From JBFFMO01 sp041390025 (lineage in GTDB: Bacteria > Myxococcota_A > Bradymonadia > Bradymonadales > Bradymonadaceae), in NCBI GenBank assembly GCA_041390025.1, contig JAWKQR010000010.1:90039-154038 (forward strand): a stretch of 64,000 nt of DNA. Reading direction: 5' to 3'. Each line of letters begins with the position of its first letter. Position 1 is the stretch's first letter. The notes beneath the pieces were generated by a model. The model was not told the DNA's origin, searched no databases, and saw nothing but the letters and a program-made list of their open reading frames with translations. The position numbers and the translations under genes are program-made. Positions 8,869 to 19,075 of this stretch are shown piece after piece.

Positions 8869-10196
8869 TAGCCAGAATTGGCGAACGCCTTGCTCGCCTC
8901 GCCGAGCGCTGGGTGCCAGACCCGTTTGTGCTCAGCTTGGTGCTGTCCGCCATCGTGGCATTCGTGGCCGTTGGCTTCGGCTCCGCGGTGTCGGCGCTGC
9001 CCGTGTCCGAGCGGGTCGGCGTTCTTGCAAAAGGCTGGTACGCGGAGCTTTGGAACGCGGGGCTGATGAAGTTCGCGCTCCAGATGTGCATTGTGCTGAT
9101 TACCGGGCACGCGATCGCGACCACGAAATTCGTGCAATCCGCGTTGGCGCGTATCGCATCGATGGTGACATCGCCCGCGGTCGCTGCGTTTTCGGTGGCC
9201 GCGGTGGCCTGCATCGCAAGCCTGATCCAGTGGGGCCTTGGCGCCATCGTTGGCGCGTTGATGGCCCGCGAGATGGGCCGCGCATTTCATGCCGCCAAGC
9301 GGCCTGTGCATTACCCGTTGCTCGGGGCGGCGGGTTACGCGGGGTTTTTGGTGTGGCATGGGGGACTGTCTGGGTCGGCACCGCTAAAGGTCGCCGAACC
9401 CGGGCACTTCTTGGAAAACACGATTGGGGTCATTGATGTGTCGCGGACCTTGTTTGGTCCCCTAAACCTCGCGGTGACGTTGGGGCTCTTAGTGATCGTG
9501 CCAGTCGCGTTTTACTGGATGACACCCAAGGACGAGGCGCACATGCGGGGGTATCTCCCAAGCGATGGGGAATCCGGCATGGACGACGAGCCGGGCCCGG
9601 TTTGGGTCAGTCGCGCAGCGGCGGCGGTTCTCTTCGCCTTTTGTGGATGGTTGTTTTGGCGCGATGGCGTCGCCGCGTGGAACCTCGACAGCATCAACGT
9701 GCTGTTCTTTGCGACCGGACTAGCGATGCACGTCGGCCCCATGGCTTACATGGCGGCCGTTTCGCGCGGCATCCGAGGGTGCGCTGGGATCGTCGTTCAG
9801 TTTCCGATCTACTTCGGTATTTTGGGATTGCTGAAGTCCAGTGGGTTGATCCTCGACATCTCCGAGGCATTTTTGTCCATCGCAACACCGACGACCTACC
9901 CCGTTTGGACCTTTTTGTCGGCCGGTGTGGTCAACTTTTTCGTGCCAAGCGGGGGAGGGCAGTGGGCGGTGCAAGGGCCCGTTATGGTTCAGAATTTGGA
10001 TGCGCTGGGAATCGAGCCTGAGCGCGTCGTGATGGCGATGGCGTATGGCGACGCATGGACCAATATGCTGCAGCCCTTTTGGGCGCTCCCGCTGCTTGGC
10101 ATTATGGAACTGCGTGCGCGTGATATCATGGGCTACACCACGCTTATCTTGTGCCTAACCGGGCCGTTCATCATGGCAATGTTAGTCATGCTTTGA
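8865..10196 (+). CDS. Short-chain fatty acid transporter, AtoE family
   Basis: About 443 residues from the GTG at 8865, which overlaps the xseB stop. Polytopic inner-membrane protein with roughly 11-12 helices. It opens with the family start LARLAERWVPDPFVLSLVLS. Internal signatures are WGLGAIVGALMAREMGR, GGLSGSAPLKVAEPGHFLEN and VVNFFVPSGGGQWAVQGP, which mark the AtoE/YjiH-type carriers thought to import short-chain fatty acids such as acetoacetate or butyrate. It is unbroken by indels. Its coupling to exonuclease VII genes is positional and does not suggest a shared function. Lipid genes elsewhere in the window (psd, FadL, lipase) fit fatty-acid use. Confidence 0.88.
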   Translation: MIARIGERLARLAERWVPDPFVLSLVLSAIVAFVAVGFGSAVSALPVSERVGVLAKGWYAELWNAGLMKFALQMCIVLITGHAIATTKFVQSALARIASMVTSPAVAAFSVAAVACIASLIQWGLGAIVGALMAREMGRAFHAAKRPVHYPLLGAAGYAGFLVWHGGLSGSAPLKVAEPGHFLENTIGVIDVSRTLFGPLNLAVTLGLLVIVPVAFYWMTPKDEAHMRGYLPSDGESGMDDEPGPVWVSRAAAAVLFAFCGWLFWRDGVAAWNLDSINVLFFATGLAMHVGPMAYMAAVSRGIRGCAGIVVQFPIYFGILGLLKSSGLILDISEAFLSIATPTTYPVWTFLSAGVVNFFVPSGGGQWAVQGPVMVQNLDALGIEPERVVMAMAYGDAWTNMLQPFWALPLLGIMELRARDIMGYTTLILCLTGPFIMAMLVML

Positions 10197-10290
10197 CGTG
10201 GCGGGTCATTCGCGGTTACCGTGCAAAACGAGTTCGACTCGTAAGGCCGTTGCATAGGTGTTTCCTCAGATGGTTCAGGGTTCAGCCGCA

Positions 10291-12074
10291 ATGAAGTTTT
10301 ATTGCGAACAGTGCAATACCAAGTACTCCATCGCCGAAGAAAAGGTCCGAGGAAAGGTTCTCAAGGTTCGCTGTAAGAACTGTGGAAACATCATCACAGT
10401 GCGGGACCCTCAATCCCCAGCACCTGCGGACGCATCACGAAAGGCGTCGCCCGCTGCGCCGCCAAAACCGCCGGGCGTGCCTGCACGCGTGCCACAGACC
10501 AATTGGTATTATTCGGTCAACGGGCAGTCGAGCGCGCCGATGGACTTGGCCGTCTTGCAGTCCAAATACGAATCCGGCGAGCTCGGGGACGAGACATACG
10601 TGTGGCACGAAACGATCGTGCAGTGGAAACCTGTGCGGGACGTTGAGATCTTCGCGGAGTCGCTTGCGAAGGGTCAAGTCATCAAGCCGCGAGCCAAGAC
10701 CGTTGGGTTCACGGGGCCGTTGGAGGCCATCAAGGCGGCCGATGCACCCAAAGGGCCACAGGCGGGAGTTGCGCCGACCGCCCAACGCACACCCGAAAGT
10801 CGGCCCAAGCTCGCCACCCCCGACCCCCGGCCCAAACCCGAACCCGAGCCGCGCGAAGACCGGCTAGAGAAACTTCGCGAAAAGCTTAAGAACGACGTGC
10901 CTGCAACGGCCAGCACCCCAGCCCCAGTGTTGCGCAACCTGCGCCCGAAGAACCCATGTTGGAAGCGACGTTGGACATGCCAAAACCGGCGGTTCAGCGC
11001 AAGTCCACGGCGGAACTCACATTCGCCCCCACCGTTAAACCGGCAGCTGTCGAACTTCCAACCTTTGACCCCAAGCCGGTGACATCGAGTACCTCCAATG
11101 TATTCGACGCCATCCCCGATGAGGAGGAGCGGTCAACCGCGGACGACTCCGGGTTGATCCCGTTCTTTCCGGACGCGCCCAAACTCACGTCGTCCATGAA
11201 GACAGCCCAGGCCGACGGACAAGACATGTCGGCGAGCTTGCTGATCAAGATCGATGAGCTGCGGGATAGCAATCGGCGTCAGAAGCGCATGTTTATCGCT
11301 CTGGGGGTGGTCGGACTTTCGGCGCTCGGTGGTCTGATTATCTTTGCGAGCACACGGCCAAGCAAACCCATCTTGACCCCCGAGGACCCCAAACCTGTTG
11401 TCGCGCGGCGCGCTCCCGTCGAAAAGTCTTATTCCAAGGACAAGTTAAAGCGGTTTGAAATGGAGCTCGGTGAGGAGGTCATTGGTGCTGATGAACGTGC
11501 CGAAGACCTAGCGCCTGAACAGCCAACACCACCCGATGTCGCCGCAGAGAAGTCCACGGTAGGTGCGGCAGCGTCCACGAAGGTCAAAGAAAAAGGTGGC
11601 AACACTTCATCGGGGTCCGTCGTCAAGCGCCCCGTCGAAGAGGCACAAAACCAGACGAAGAAACATCGGCCCTGGGAGCGAGCTGACCGGGCGCGCTGCT
11701 GTGGTAGCGTACGGCGGCCTGGCACGCCGCGACAGTGTTGCGACGATCAATCGTCCTGAGAGGACCAATTGACCGCTTCCGCGACGCGCCCAAGCTCCTC
11801 AGCAAGGAGGAAGCGCGCAAAGGCTTCCGAACCATCCGACAAAGCGTCACCGTTTGCCGAGCACATGCGACGGGAGCCACGTTCGCCGCCAAAGAAGATC
11901 CCAGTGGGCATTACCGTGCAGCCTGATGGACACGTCTCCGCGTATACGGTTGAGCCGGCCGAGATTCGATTGACTGAGTTTGACACATGCATGCAGTCAC
12001 ACATCGATCGGTGGAAATTCGCGCCGTGGGACGGCGCCGAGACTCAGATCAACTCGTCATTCGTGATTCAGTAG
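10291..12074 (+). CDS. MJ0042 zinc-ribbon / GYF_2 / AgmX-PglI membrane protein, frameshifted
   Basis: The start is the ATG at 10291. Residues 1-36 form an MJ0042-type zinc ribbon (CEQC and CKNC pairs). A Pro-rich linker leads to a GYF_2 domain (NWYYSVNGQSSAP, WHETIVQWKPV). After a frame slip near 10930-10956 an acidic linker continues, followed by one membrane helix (MFIALGVVGLSALGGLIIFA). Further slips occur between about 11640 and 11890. The C-terminal domain (LLSKEEARKGFRTIRQSVTV, then VGITVQPDGHVSAYTVEP and CMQSHIDRWKFAPWDG) is of AgmX/PglI/TonB type. GYF_2-AgmX proteins are typical of Myxococcota and may link a cytosolic ligand to the envelope. The stop overlaps the convergent gene by 18 bp. 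Confidence 0.75.
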
Positions 12075-12689
12075 GTCTTCGCGAAGAATAAGGCAGTCCA
12101 AGCGCAGCGGCGAGTCCGCGCGTGAGGTCGTTTGGACCTGGTCGAGAAGCGTCAGCGCCTGGGGAATGCAGCCGAACGCCTTGAGATCTTCGACAAACTC
12201 AAACCACATTTCGACGTCCGGCACGCCCAGGACCAATGCCACGGCATCCTCGGGTTTCTCGGGCAACATAGCCCAACCACGGACCTGGAAACGCTGTGGC
12301 GAATCGGGAAACAGGTCGCTGTACCGCTGAGCCAGTATCGCAGCTTCGTCACCCACACCCCCCAACGCGAGTGTGTAAGTTGCGATCGAAAGCACTTCGC
12401 CGAAGTTGAGATAGGGGTCGTCGGGCAAACCCTCGCGCGCCAGAAGCATCGCGGTGGCCGCCGAAAAGGCCTCCAAGTCCTGACGCACCCGCGATGTGTA
12501 AGTCCACAACGCGCAATTGGTCAGCGTCGCAAGATCAAGCGCGTCCAGCTCATCTGCGGATGCGAACAAGACACGGCGCACGTCTGCACGTTCGTCGTCT
12601 GTCATCCGGTCAAATGCGTCCCAGTTCAGGCCGCCTCGGTCCGCCCAAAACTCGGGATAGTTGTCTTCGATATCACTGGGCGTTGACAC
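12057..12689 (-). CDS. Hypothetical helical protein downstream of the M61-like peptidase
   Basis: About 210 residues, mostly helical, with a TPR-like tone (LDALDLATLTNCALWTYTSR, ALGGVGDEAAILAQRYSDLF) but no repeat I can define. The start is the GTG at 12689, supported by GGAGGA five bases upstream. The earlier in-frame ATG at 12791 would overlap the upstream gene by over 100 bp. It overlaps the stop of the M61-like gene by 17 bp, so the two are probably one operon and may act together. The sequence has many Asp/Glu and no signal peptide. I do not recognise a family. Confidence 0.6.
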   Translation of the reverse strand: MSTPSDIEDNYPEFWADRGGLNWDAFDRMTDDERADVRRVLFASADELDALDLATLTNCALWTYTSRVRQDLEAFSAATAMLLAREGLPDDPYLNFGEVLSIATYTLALGGVGDEAAILAQRYSDLFPDSPQRFQVRGWAMLPEKPEDAVALVLGVPDVEMWFEFVEDLKAFGCIPQALTLLDQVQTTSRADSPLRLDCLILREDLLNHE

Positions 12690-14156
12690 TGCATCCTCCA
12701 AAAATCTCGGCAAACCGAGCGTTACCATCCACCCAAACAAGGCGTGGTTCACGGTCGCTGCCACGCAAGAAGTGAAGTCCGATGGATTCAAACAACGCCG
12801 CCGCCTCGAGATCTTGGCGCTGTGAGATGTTCAGCCACAACGAGGATCCGGCGGGGTAAACCTTCATCAGCGCCTCACGCAGCATCCGGGGTTCATACGC
12901 ATCAGCACCCCGCGTGTCCAGAACCTGCTGCAACCAACGCTGACTGGTTTGGCCACGCGCTTGTGCGTCAAGCTTTACTCCGAGGATTGCCCCAAAATCA
13001 TAGGGAAACCTTGCCGCGTCCAGCTCGGTGCCCGGTCCGCGCCGGCGCAATGGATTGCGCTCGTAGGCGTCAATGATCCGTGCCCACTCTTCCAGGAGGA
13101 ACGTCGACGTGATCGCGTGGTGGTTGCAGGCTGCGACGGTCGCCAAGTAATGGGTCAGTCCTTCTTTGAACCAGCGCGTTTCGGCCTCTGAGCGGGGATC
13201 AGGAACGGCAAAATGGCCGTTCCAAAGATGCAGCGCCTCGTGCCAAACCAACAACGCCGTCGCGGAGTCCGCCGTGGCGTCAACCGGCAATTCGACGACA
13301 AATCCGCCACGGCGACCGAGTCCCCCAAGATTTCCCCGATCGGCCTCGGCGGTCGTGCGCACCAAAACCTTCACAGGGCCTAAATGGCCGTAGTCGCTGC
13401 GGTAGGCCGAGACGGCGTCCGCGATAACCTTGCCCACACGTTCGCGGTCGCCCCTGAACTCCGGGCCGTACGCGACGTCAAGGTCGTCTAACAGCCGATC
13501 CACACTCAATCGCCTGCCGCCGGCCAGAAAGGCATCTCGCAGTGCCTGGCCATCTGTGGCCTGAAAGGCACGAACCGTCATGTTGGGGTCAACGGACGAA
13601 ACCTTCTGCGCGACCTGCGTCCAGGTCGACACGACGTTCCAATCGGTGGGTGTGTGCAGTTCGATTTGCACGTCCCGTGTGCGGTCGAGTACCTGTTGCG
13701 CCGGCAACACGAGAAACGCGGGGCCATAGCCGTACACAACCCCATCCTTGACCGTCGGCTGCAAAGCAGAGGTCGCATCTTCGAGATTGACGCGGTACTC
13801 GAGCTCCACCCAGTCGATGTCCTCGCTTTCCACCTCAACCTTGCCCTCGCCGCGATCAATCGACATGAATCTCAGCCACCGTTGGGCCGTACGCTCCCAC
13901 CACGGAGATCCGCAAAGCAAAGTCGTCCAGCCACTCCAGGAGCTCGGCAGGAAGAATCGTGTGGTGGGCAGTGGCTTGAGGAGCGCACGCGCACGTTGAG
14001 ATCGCCAGTAACCTGAATGCGATACCACAATGCACCCGAGTTCGTGCTCGGTGCCGTCTCGTAGTTGGGACGACCGACCAACTCAACATCGTTTATATAT
14101 CGTCGCGCCGCAAGCGGACGACTGCGAGACATAGTATGGCGAAGGGAACGGTGCAT
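12673..14156 (-). CDS. M61/M1-like gluzincin metallopeptidase, frameshifted at the 5' end
   Basis: The core carries HEALHLWNGHF and, after the usual spacing, WFKEGLTHYLA. This is the HEXXH...E zinc site with the W.EG.T.Y context of the glycyl aminopeptidase (M61) clan. The rest of the catalytic domain and a C-terminal tail follow. The N-terminal part is split over frames near 13870 and 13990. Pieces such as NDVELVGRPNYETAPSTNSG, YRIQVTGDLNVRVR and LPAELLEWLDDFALRISVV read as one beta-rich M61-type N-terminal domain. A hydrophobic stretch ending SSACG in yet another frame near 14100-14140 could be a lipoprotein signal, so the exact start is unsure. No PDZ domain is seen. It probably acts on peptides in the periplasm or outside the cell. 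Confidence 0.65.
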
Positions 14157-14251
14157 GGCGCGTCGCGGGAGACCACTCCACCTTAGCCTGTAATCACGAA
14201 CAGGTCAAAGTAATGCCGGTTCCACCTATGTGCGAAGGGCCGCCGCGTGCC

Positions 14252-14279
14252 TTGCGGAACAACCCAGAGTGTATATATA
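14252..14279 (+). promoter_or_regulatory. Candidate promoter for the response regulator locus
   Basis: TTGCGG at 14252-14257 is followed after 16 bp by TATATA at 14274-14279, about 38 bp before the ATG at 14317. It is AT-rich against a GC-rich background. The match is suggestive only. Confidence 0.3.
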
Positions 14280-14316
14280 GTCACCCTTGTCACATTCCCT
14301 TGGCTTTCGGCGTACC

Positions 14317-15790
14317 ATGTGCAAGATCTTGATCGTCGACGAGAGGAGCATCTGCTCTGGGCTCTCGAAAAGAACCTCTTCCCTGAACGCGACGACATCT
14401 CTGTCATGCGCGAACAGCGGAAAAGGTCTCGAAGTGCTCCAGTCTGGAGGTGTGCACCTGCCTCGTCTCGGATATCAAAATGCCTGGCCGTGTGGACGGC
14501 TTCCAGTTGATCCTGCGAGCCAAAGAGATCGCTCCAGAATCTCAGGTCATCATCCTTGACTGCATTTGGTACCGCCCGAATTCAAAATTTTGCCGACCGA
14601 ATTGGCATCACGCACTACGTGAAAAACCTTTCAATGTCAGTGAGTGCGGGATGCTATCCTCGAAATCTTGGACGAAACAAAGGTTTAAGGGGTGCTGTCG
14701 GACCTCGAATTGACCGACATCATCCAGATGTCTGTTTGGCAAAAACGCACCGCATTACTTCACCTGAAATATCGCAGACACCGCGGAAAAATCGTCTTCA
14801 GCAAGGGCGACATCCGCACTCGAGTTCGACGACGTGGTGGGCGACGAAGCCGTGTTCCGGATGCTCGCGTTAAAGCAGGGCGATATCTTTATGCAATCGG
14901 ACTTCCAGGTCGAGCACCACACGGTGACCATGAGCTGGCAGGACCTGCTCTTCGAGGGCATCAAGCGCGCGGACGAGAGCCGTTTGACCGGTGACGAAGA
15001 GCCCGACGACGATACCGACCTTGGGATGGGCATCGCGTCGGCGGTCGTCGTCGTCGAAAATGGCCGGGCGAATCTCTGCAGGAACGTTCCCGCCGCCTCC
15101 GGCGAAGAATGCGCCGAGATCGAGACCGCCGGCGGCAACGAGGAGGAAGACGAAGGTCTTCGCGCCGGCTGTGCTGACGGGCCAGGAGGTCGTCGGCCGC
15201 GGAGATATTGATGCCGCGTTTGTCGGCCCCGAGCCATCCACGTCCGACGGTTTTCACCGAGACGGACGATCCTGAGATTGAGTTCCGTACTCCGTTTCGG
15301 CTGAACGCGCATTCTGAAGTCAAACGCAACGCGACCGTGGCTGTCACGCAGCCGCCAGTCCATGTCGTTCCTGCGGCGCGCCGCCAACCCACGGCCCCAA
15401 CATTGGGTCCATTCCGCCCGATGTTTTTCAGGCGTCTTGAGGACTTCTCGTGATTGTCCGGGGCTCATTGTGACCGGGATCGCCCATGAGGGCATCGCCC
15501 TGAACGCCGTCGCCAATCGGCAATCCGATTGGGACGCCGACTCGATCGCTGTGTTTTTCGCGGACGTGGTCGCGGCGGCCGGGCACGCCGTGCGAGTTTT
15601 GGGGACTGGGGACACGTTTTCCAAGAGCCAACTCGCCTTGGAACACCAGTTCGTGCTTTTTCGAAGATGGAAGAGCACGGCATACATCCATGTTGCCGTT
15701 GTTGAAAGCGCGGCGAGCCTTGGAGTAAGCGCTCGTGCTCATGCGTCGTTTTCAGAAGAACCTGCGCCGAGAAATCTGGGGGCGACATGA
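14317..15790 (+). CDS. Response regulator - PATAN (DUF4388) - roadblock-like protein, multiply frameshifted
   Basis: Reading across frames gives a receiver domain (KILIVD at the start, phospho-Asp in VSDIKMPGRVDGFQLI, then HYV.KPFNVSE). This is followed by a DUF4388/PATAN domain (SDLELTDIIQMSVWQKRTAL, GKIVFSKGDIR, VVGDEAVFRMLALKQGDIF). An acidic, Ala/Pro-rich linker leads to a roadblock/LC7-like domain (RDCPGLIVTGIAHEGIALNA, SIAVFFADVVAAAGHAVRV). At least five single-base slips are needed (for example near 14340, 14465, 14640, 14820 and 15455). The linker region 15000-15420 is the least certain, and a break into two genes there is possible. The end overlaps the next roadblock gene by ATGA. 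The family suggests a phosphorelay output acting on a small Ras-like GTPase or on complex assembly; that is inference. Confidence 0.65.
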
Positions 15791-16174
15791 GTGTTTTTGA
15801 TGTGTTGAACGCGTTGCGCGGCGAACTTCCCGGTTTTGTGTCTTCGAGCGTTGTTGGATTCCGAAAACGGACTTCCAGCTCGCCGATGTATCCGCCTGTG
15901 ACAGCGATGACAGCGCCGCCGCCGACGCATTTCCACAGCAATGTGTCTCCGGGCAACCGCACGCGCCCTCGCCGAGATCGGCACCGGCGCCGAAAAGGCC
16001 GATGGGATTGTCATCCTGGGTGACCACCACGTGTTCCTCTCGGTTCCTTTGGACGACATGTTCTTCTGGCATGTCGTCACCGATTCCGAGACCACACTGG
16101 GTTTCACACAAGCGGTGGTTCGAAAACATCGAGACGCGATGCGCCAAGAAGTTCGCCACCTTTTTGCGGGCTGA
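15787..16174 (+). CDS. Roadblock/LC7-like protein, frameshifted
   Basis: About 128 residues, starting at the ATG at 15787 inside the ATGA overlap. SVFDVLNALRGELPGFVSSS opens a roadblock fold. After slips near 15860 and 15950 it continues as RATARALAEIGTGAEKADGI, then HHVFLSVPLDDMFFWHVVTD and a C-terminal helix. In bacteria such proteins (MglB type) regulate Ras-like GTPases or serve as dimerisation platforms. No GTPase gene is in the window. It is followed after 11 bp by a histidine kinase gene, which supports a common signalling role. Confidence 0.6.
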
Positions 16175-16185
16175 GATAAAGCACT

Positions 16186-17199
16186 TTGACCAGTATTGAA
16201 CGAAATTTACCGGGCGGCCTGCTTTTACTGGCGGCTGACGGGACCATCCTTGAACGCCCGGCGTTTCTGGAGGCGTGGTTCGGCACGGGCGTCGAGTCGG
16301 TGTATGAGCTCTTCGACCCGGAACGACCTTGCCGCCTCGCGCTTCGGCGCGTTGTCGCTGGGCCGCGTCATCGGATGGAGTTTCACGTTGAACTGGTGGA
16401 AGAAGGGGCGCGCCCCAAGTTTCTTCGATACTGGGATCTGACGCCCGCCGACGCTGAAGTGGCGACTTTTTTCCTCGTGGACGATACATCCGTGGTGGAG
16501 TCCTACTTCTGGCAAGAGCAACGCGTGCGGCGCGGCTTGCTTGAGGACATCCGTGGGCTCCTGGCGTCGCACATGCGGCCTGCGATTACGACGCTCGGAG
16601 CGTTGGCCGACGTGATCCATTCTCAACCTAAGGCACGGCGAGAGGCGATAACCCGGTACGGCGAGGTCGCCGACCTTCTCGCGAGCGCGGTGCGGGGTGT
16701 GGACAACGCAATCCATGCGCAGCACAGCGTCGACTCAGAGATTCCCTTCCGGGTCGTAGACCTCGCGTCGGTCTTGTCGAGCTACTCCGACAGTCAAACC
16801 GCAGTGGACTGTCAGGTCGTTGACATCCAGCGGGACGTCTTTGTGTCCTCATCAGCGGTAGAGCATGTCTTGATTCCGGTCCTGGAGAATGCCCTCGAGG
16901 CGCATCCCAAAGACGGCTGGGTGCACGTGACGGTGACGTTGTTGCCCAGCGGTAAAGTCTGCATCGAGGTGCAAGACTCCGGTCGCGGCATGACCAAGCA
17001 CGAGCTGGAACGCGCGCAGGACCCATTCTTCACGACCAAACGAGGGCACTCGGGCTACGGGCTTGCGGGAGCCGGTCAAGTGCTCTCAAAGTTGGGCGGC
17101 TATTGGAATTTCTCGTCGGCGCGCCGAAAGGGCACCCGCGTGAGGATTTGTGTGCCAAGGCTCGACGCCGAGGGCGGCGTCGCTACGGATCAAACTTGA
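16186..17199 (+). CDS. Soluble sensor histidine kinase
   Basis: About 337 residues with no membrane helix. The N-terminal 100 residues look PAS-like (GGLLLLAADGTILERPAFLE). The dimerisation helix holds LASHMRPAITTLGAL, an H-box with His at the expected place. The ATPase domain has the N-box VLENALEAH, the G1 box QDSGRGMTK, the F-box DPFFTTKRG and the G2 box GYGLAGAGQVL. The likely start is the TTG at 16186, 11 bp after the roadblock stop. The gene is intact, unlike its neighbours. It is the natural partner of the response regulator at 14317. The last 17 bp overlap the convergent FadL gene. Confidence 0.85.
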   Translation: MTSIERNLPGGLLLLAADGTILERPAFLEAWFGTGVESVYELFDPERPCRLALRRVVAGPRHRMEFHVELVEEGARPKFLRYWDLTPADAEVATFFLVDDTSVVESYFWQEQRVRRGLLEDIRGLLASHMRPAITTLGALADVIHSQPKARREAITRYGEVADLLASAVRGVDNAIHAQHSVDSEIPFRVVDLASVLSSYSDSQTAVDCQVVDIQRDVFVSSSAVEHVLIPVLENALEAHPKDGWVHVTVTLLPSGKVCIEVQDSGRGMTKHELERAQDPFFTTKRGHSGYGLAGAGQVLSKLGGYWNFSSARRKGTRVRICVPRLDAEGGVATDQT

Positions 17200-18631
17200 A
17201 CGTTGTTCCGAAGCTGATGATCTGAAACGCCGCAGACCATTCCCCGTTGTTCTGAGGGTTTCCCGGGGGAGTTCCAGGAGTCTGGCAGGCGTCTGCTGTG
17301 AAATCCGGCCCAACACAGCCGCTAACAGGAATCTGTTGGAACACCTGACCGTTGGTGACGGTCCGGGAGCCCGAGTAGGTGTATGCGTAACCCAGACTGA
17401 GGTCTACCCAGTCTGTGGCGTGTACGGTCACTCCCGCGCTGCCTGTGATGCGCTCCCATGACACGAAATCGGTGTTGGTCGCCGCTTCGTCCTGCGCGGC
17501 GGTTTCGTAGCTGCCGCCGCCGTGAAGTGTCAGCCATTCGAGTGGTCCGTACGAGCCCCCAAGACGAAAACTGTACGTGTCCTGCCAGCGCTTCGGTTGA
17601 TAGACGTCAAACAGTGGCTGGGGTGATCCCGCGATATCCAACGTGGCTTGCGGTGCGATGGTGAAGAAATCCACCCGAGACCAGTCTTCCCAAACCACGT
17701 TGAGCTCAACGTCGAAGAGCGGTTCCGTGGGGCGACCAGGATGCTCGCCGTATCCGTAGTCGACACCAGCACGTAGACTTCCGGCCGCGTTGGTCGAGAA
17801 CGTTAACCCATTTCCGTTGCGGCTTACGAGGTCCTGATACCCCTCGGGGATCTCGATGTCGAGATCACCTTCATCCGTCCATGACAGCGGCGGACGGTAA
17901 GACAATCCGACCGTCCAAGGGCCGTTGAAATACGCGAGCCCGACAAACCCGGTGGGTTGGAAGTCTTGCAGGTCGGAGGCCGTGAGTGGTGCTTGGTTGG
18001 TCGGGTCTTCGTCGAACGGTGGGCCGACGAACAGCTCGTCGATCACGACGCGGAAGTTCGTGCGTTGCCACGCCAATGCCCCGGCCAAACCGACCACCAG
18101 AAGGGACCCTGAACCGAGGTTGAACTCGTACGACGCACCTGCAGTGAAGCACCGCTTGAAGAAGGTCCGACTCCAGCATCATCAGTCGCGCGCTGGCTGC
18201 CCGGATCGTCCTCGCACGCATCCGTGCGGCCGTAACATCATCGTTTTCCGTAGGCACTCGGACCAGGCGTGCAGCCGAGGCCATCGACCCCGAAGTCATA
18301 GCTTGCCGCAAAGAACGGTGCCGGGAAGAACCCGCCTGATTCGAGACGGGGTAGAATTCTCGGGTGGTGGAGCCCCAGCCGTCAACGGGTCGCGTGAAGT
18401 CCGGAAGGAGATCCACCAAGTTGACGTCGAGTAAGATCTGCAGCCCACTTGGCGCGGCTCAGCAGCGCCGGATTGAAGTAGATCAGCGCTCAGATCAGTT
18501 TCTTTGATGCACTTGCGTGCCTCCGCGCGCATACGGCTTCGGTGGTGTTTTCCAGGAATCCTCCAAATCCACCCGCAAGCGCCATAGAGGACGCTCCCAT
18601 CAATAGGGCCGAAACGAAAAACCGTTTCCAT
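17183..18631 (-). CDS. FadL/OmpP1/TodX-type outer membrane protein, frameshifted at the 5' part
   Basis: Long-chain fatty acid or hydrophobic-compound porin, a 14-strand barrel with an N-terminal plug. Dropping one G of ATGG at the start gives the signal peptide KRFFVSALLMGASSMALA, followed by GGFGGFLENTTEA, which is typical of FadL. Fragments between 18130 and 18560 (GFFPAPFFAASYDFGVDGLG among them) are spread over frames. From 18097 the frame is open to the end. Barrel strands such as WTVGLSYRPPLSW, ELNVVWEDWSRVDFF and YSFRLGGSYGPLEWL are clear, and the protein ends in KFDP. GGAGGAG lies just before the ATG. The corrected start overlaps the stop of the upstream acidic protein. Confidence 0.75.
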
Positions 18632-19075
18632 TTCTCCTCCGACTCGGGCGCCTCAGCGGACGGCGAGTCTTCGACCTCAGGCTCATCGGTGGGTGGGTCG
18701 TTGGGCGCTTCAGCCGGCAGAAGCTCGCCGGCATCTTCGCGTGTTCGCCGGTTTCAGCTCATCTGCCGCTGAAACGCCTCAAACAGCGCCGCTTGCTGCG
18801 CGCGCAAGTTGCAGGCTCGGCCTCTAAAGCCTCAACACGATTGACGGGCGCAGGGCGAGCGCTTGCTCGACCTGTTTCGACATCTCGAAGCCGCACTGCT
18901 CCCAGGCGTGGATTCGGCTCCTGGGAGATGTGCAGTAACCATATCACAGATTGCGAGCTGCGGGTCGTTCGGCTGGGCGTCCAGAGAGTGTCCGGTCGCA
19001 TCCGGATGCCCGGTAGGCTCGTCGTCCACGAAACCGCCTTGAACTCGTTGGTGGGGCGGCGTTCACGTTAATCAT
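18630..19075 (-). CDS. Small protein with coiled-coil and acidic Pro-rich tail, frameshifted
   Basis: Inferred from frame-joined pieces between two overlapping neighbours. The ATG at 19075 overlaps the methyltransferase stop. A middle helix reads ACNLRAQQAALFEAFQRQMS, and the C-terminal tail is acidic and Pro-rich (ELLPAEAPNDPPTDEPEVED, then APESEEK). The stop would overlap the FadL start if the extra G there is removed. At least two indels are needed, so the first half (18830-19075) is not reliably translated. I recognise no family. The position suggests co-expression with FadL. Confidence 0.35.
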
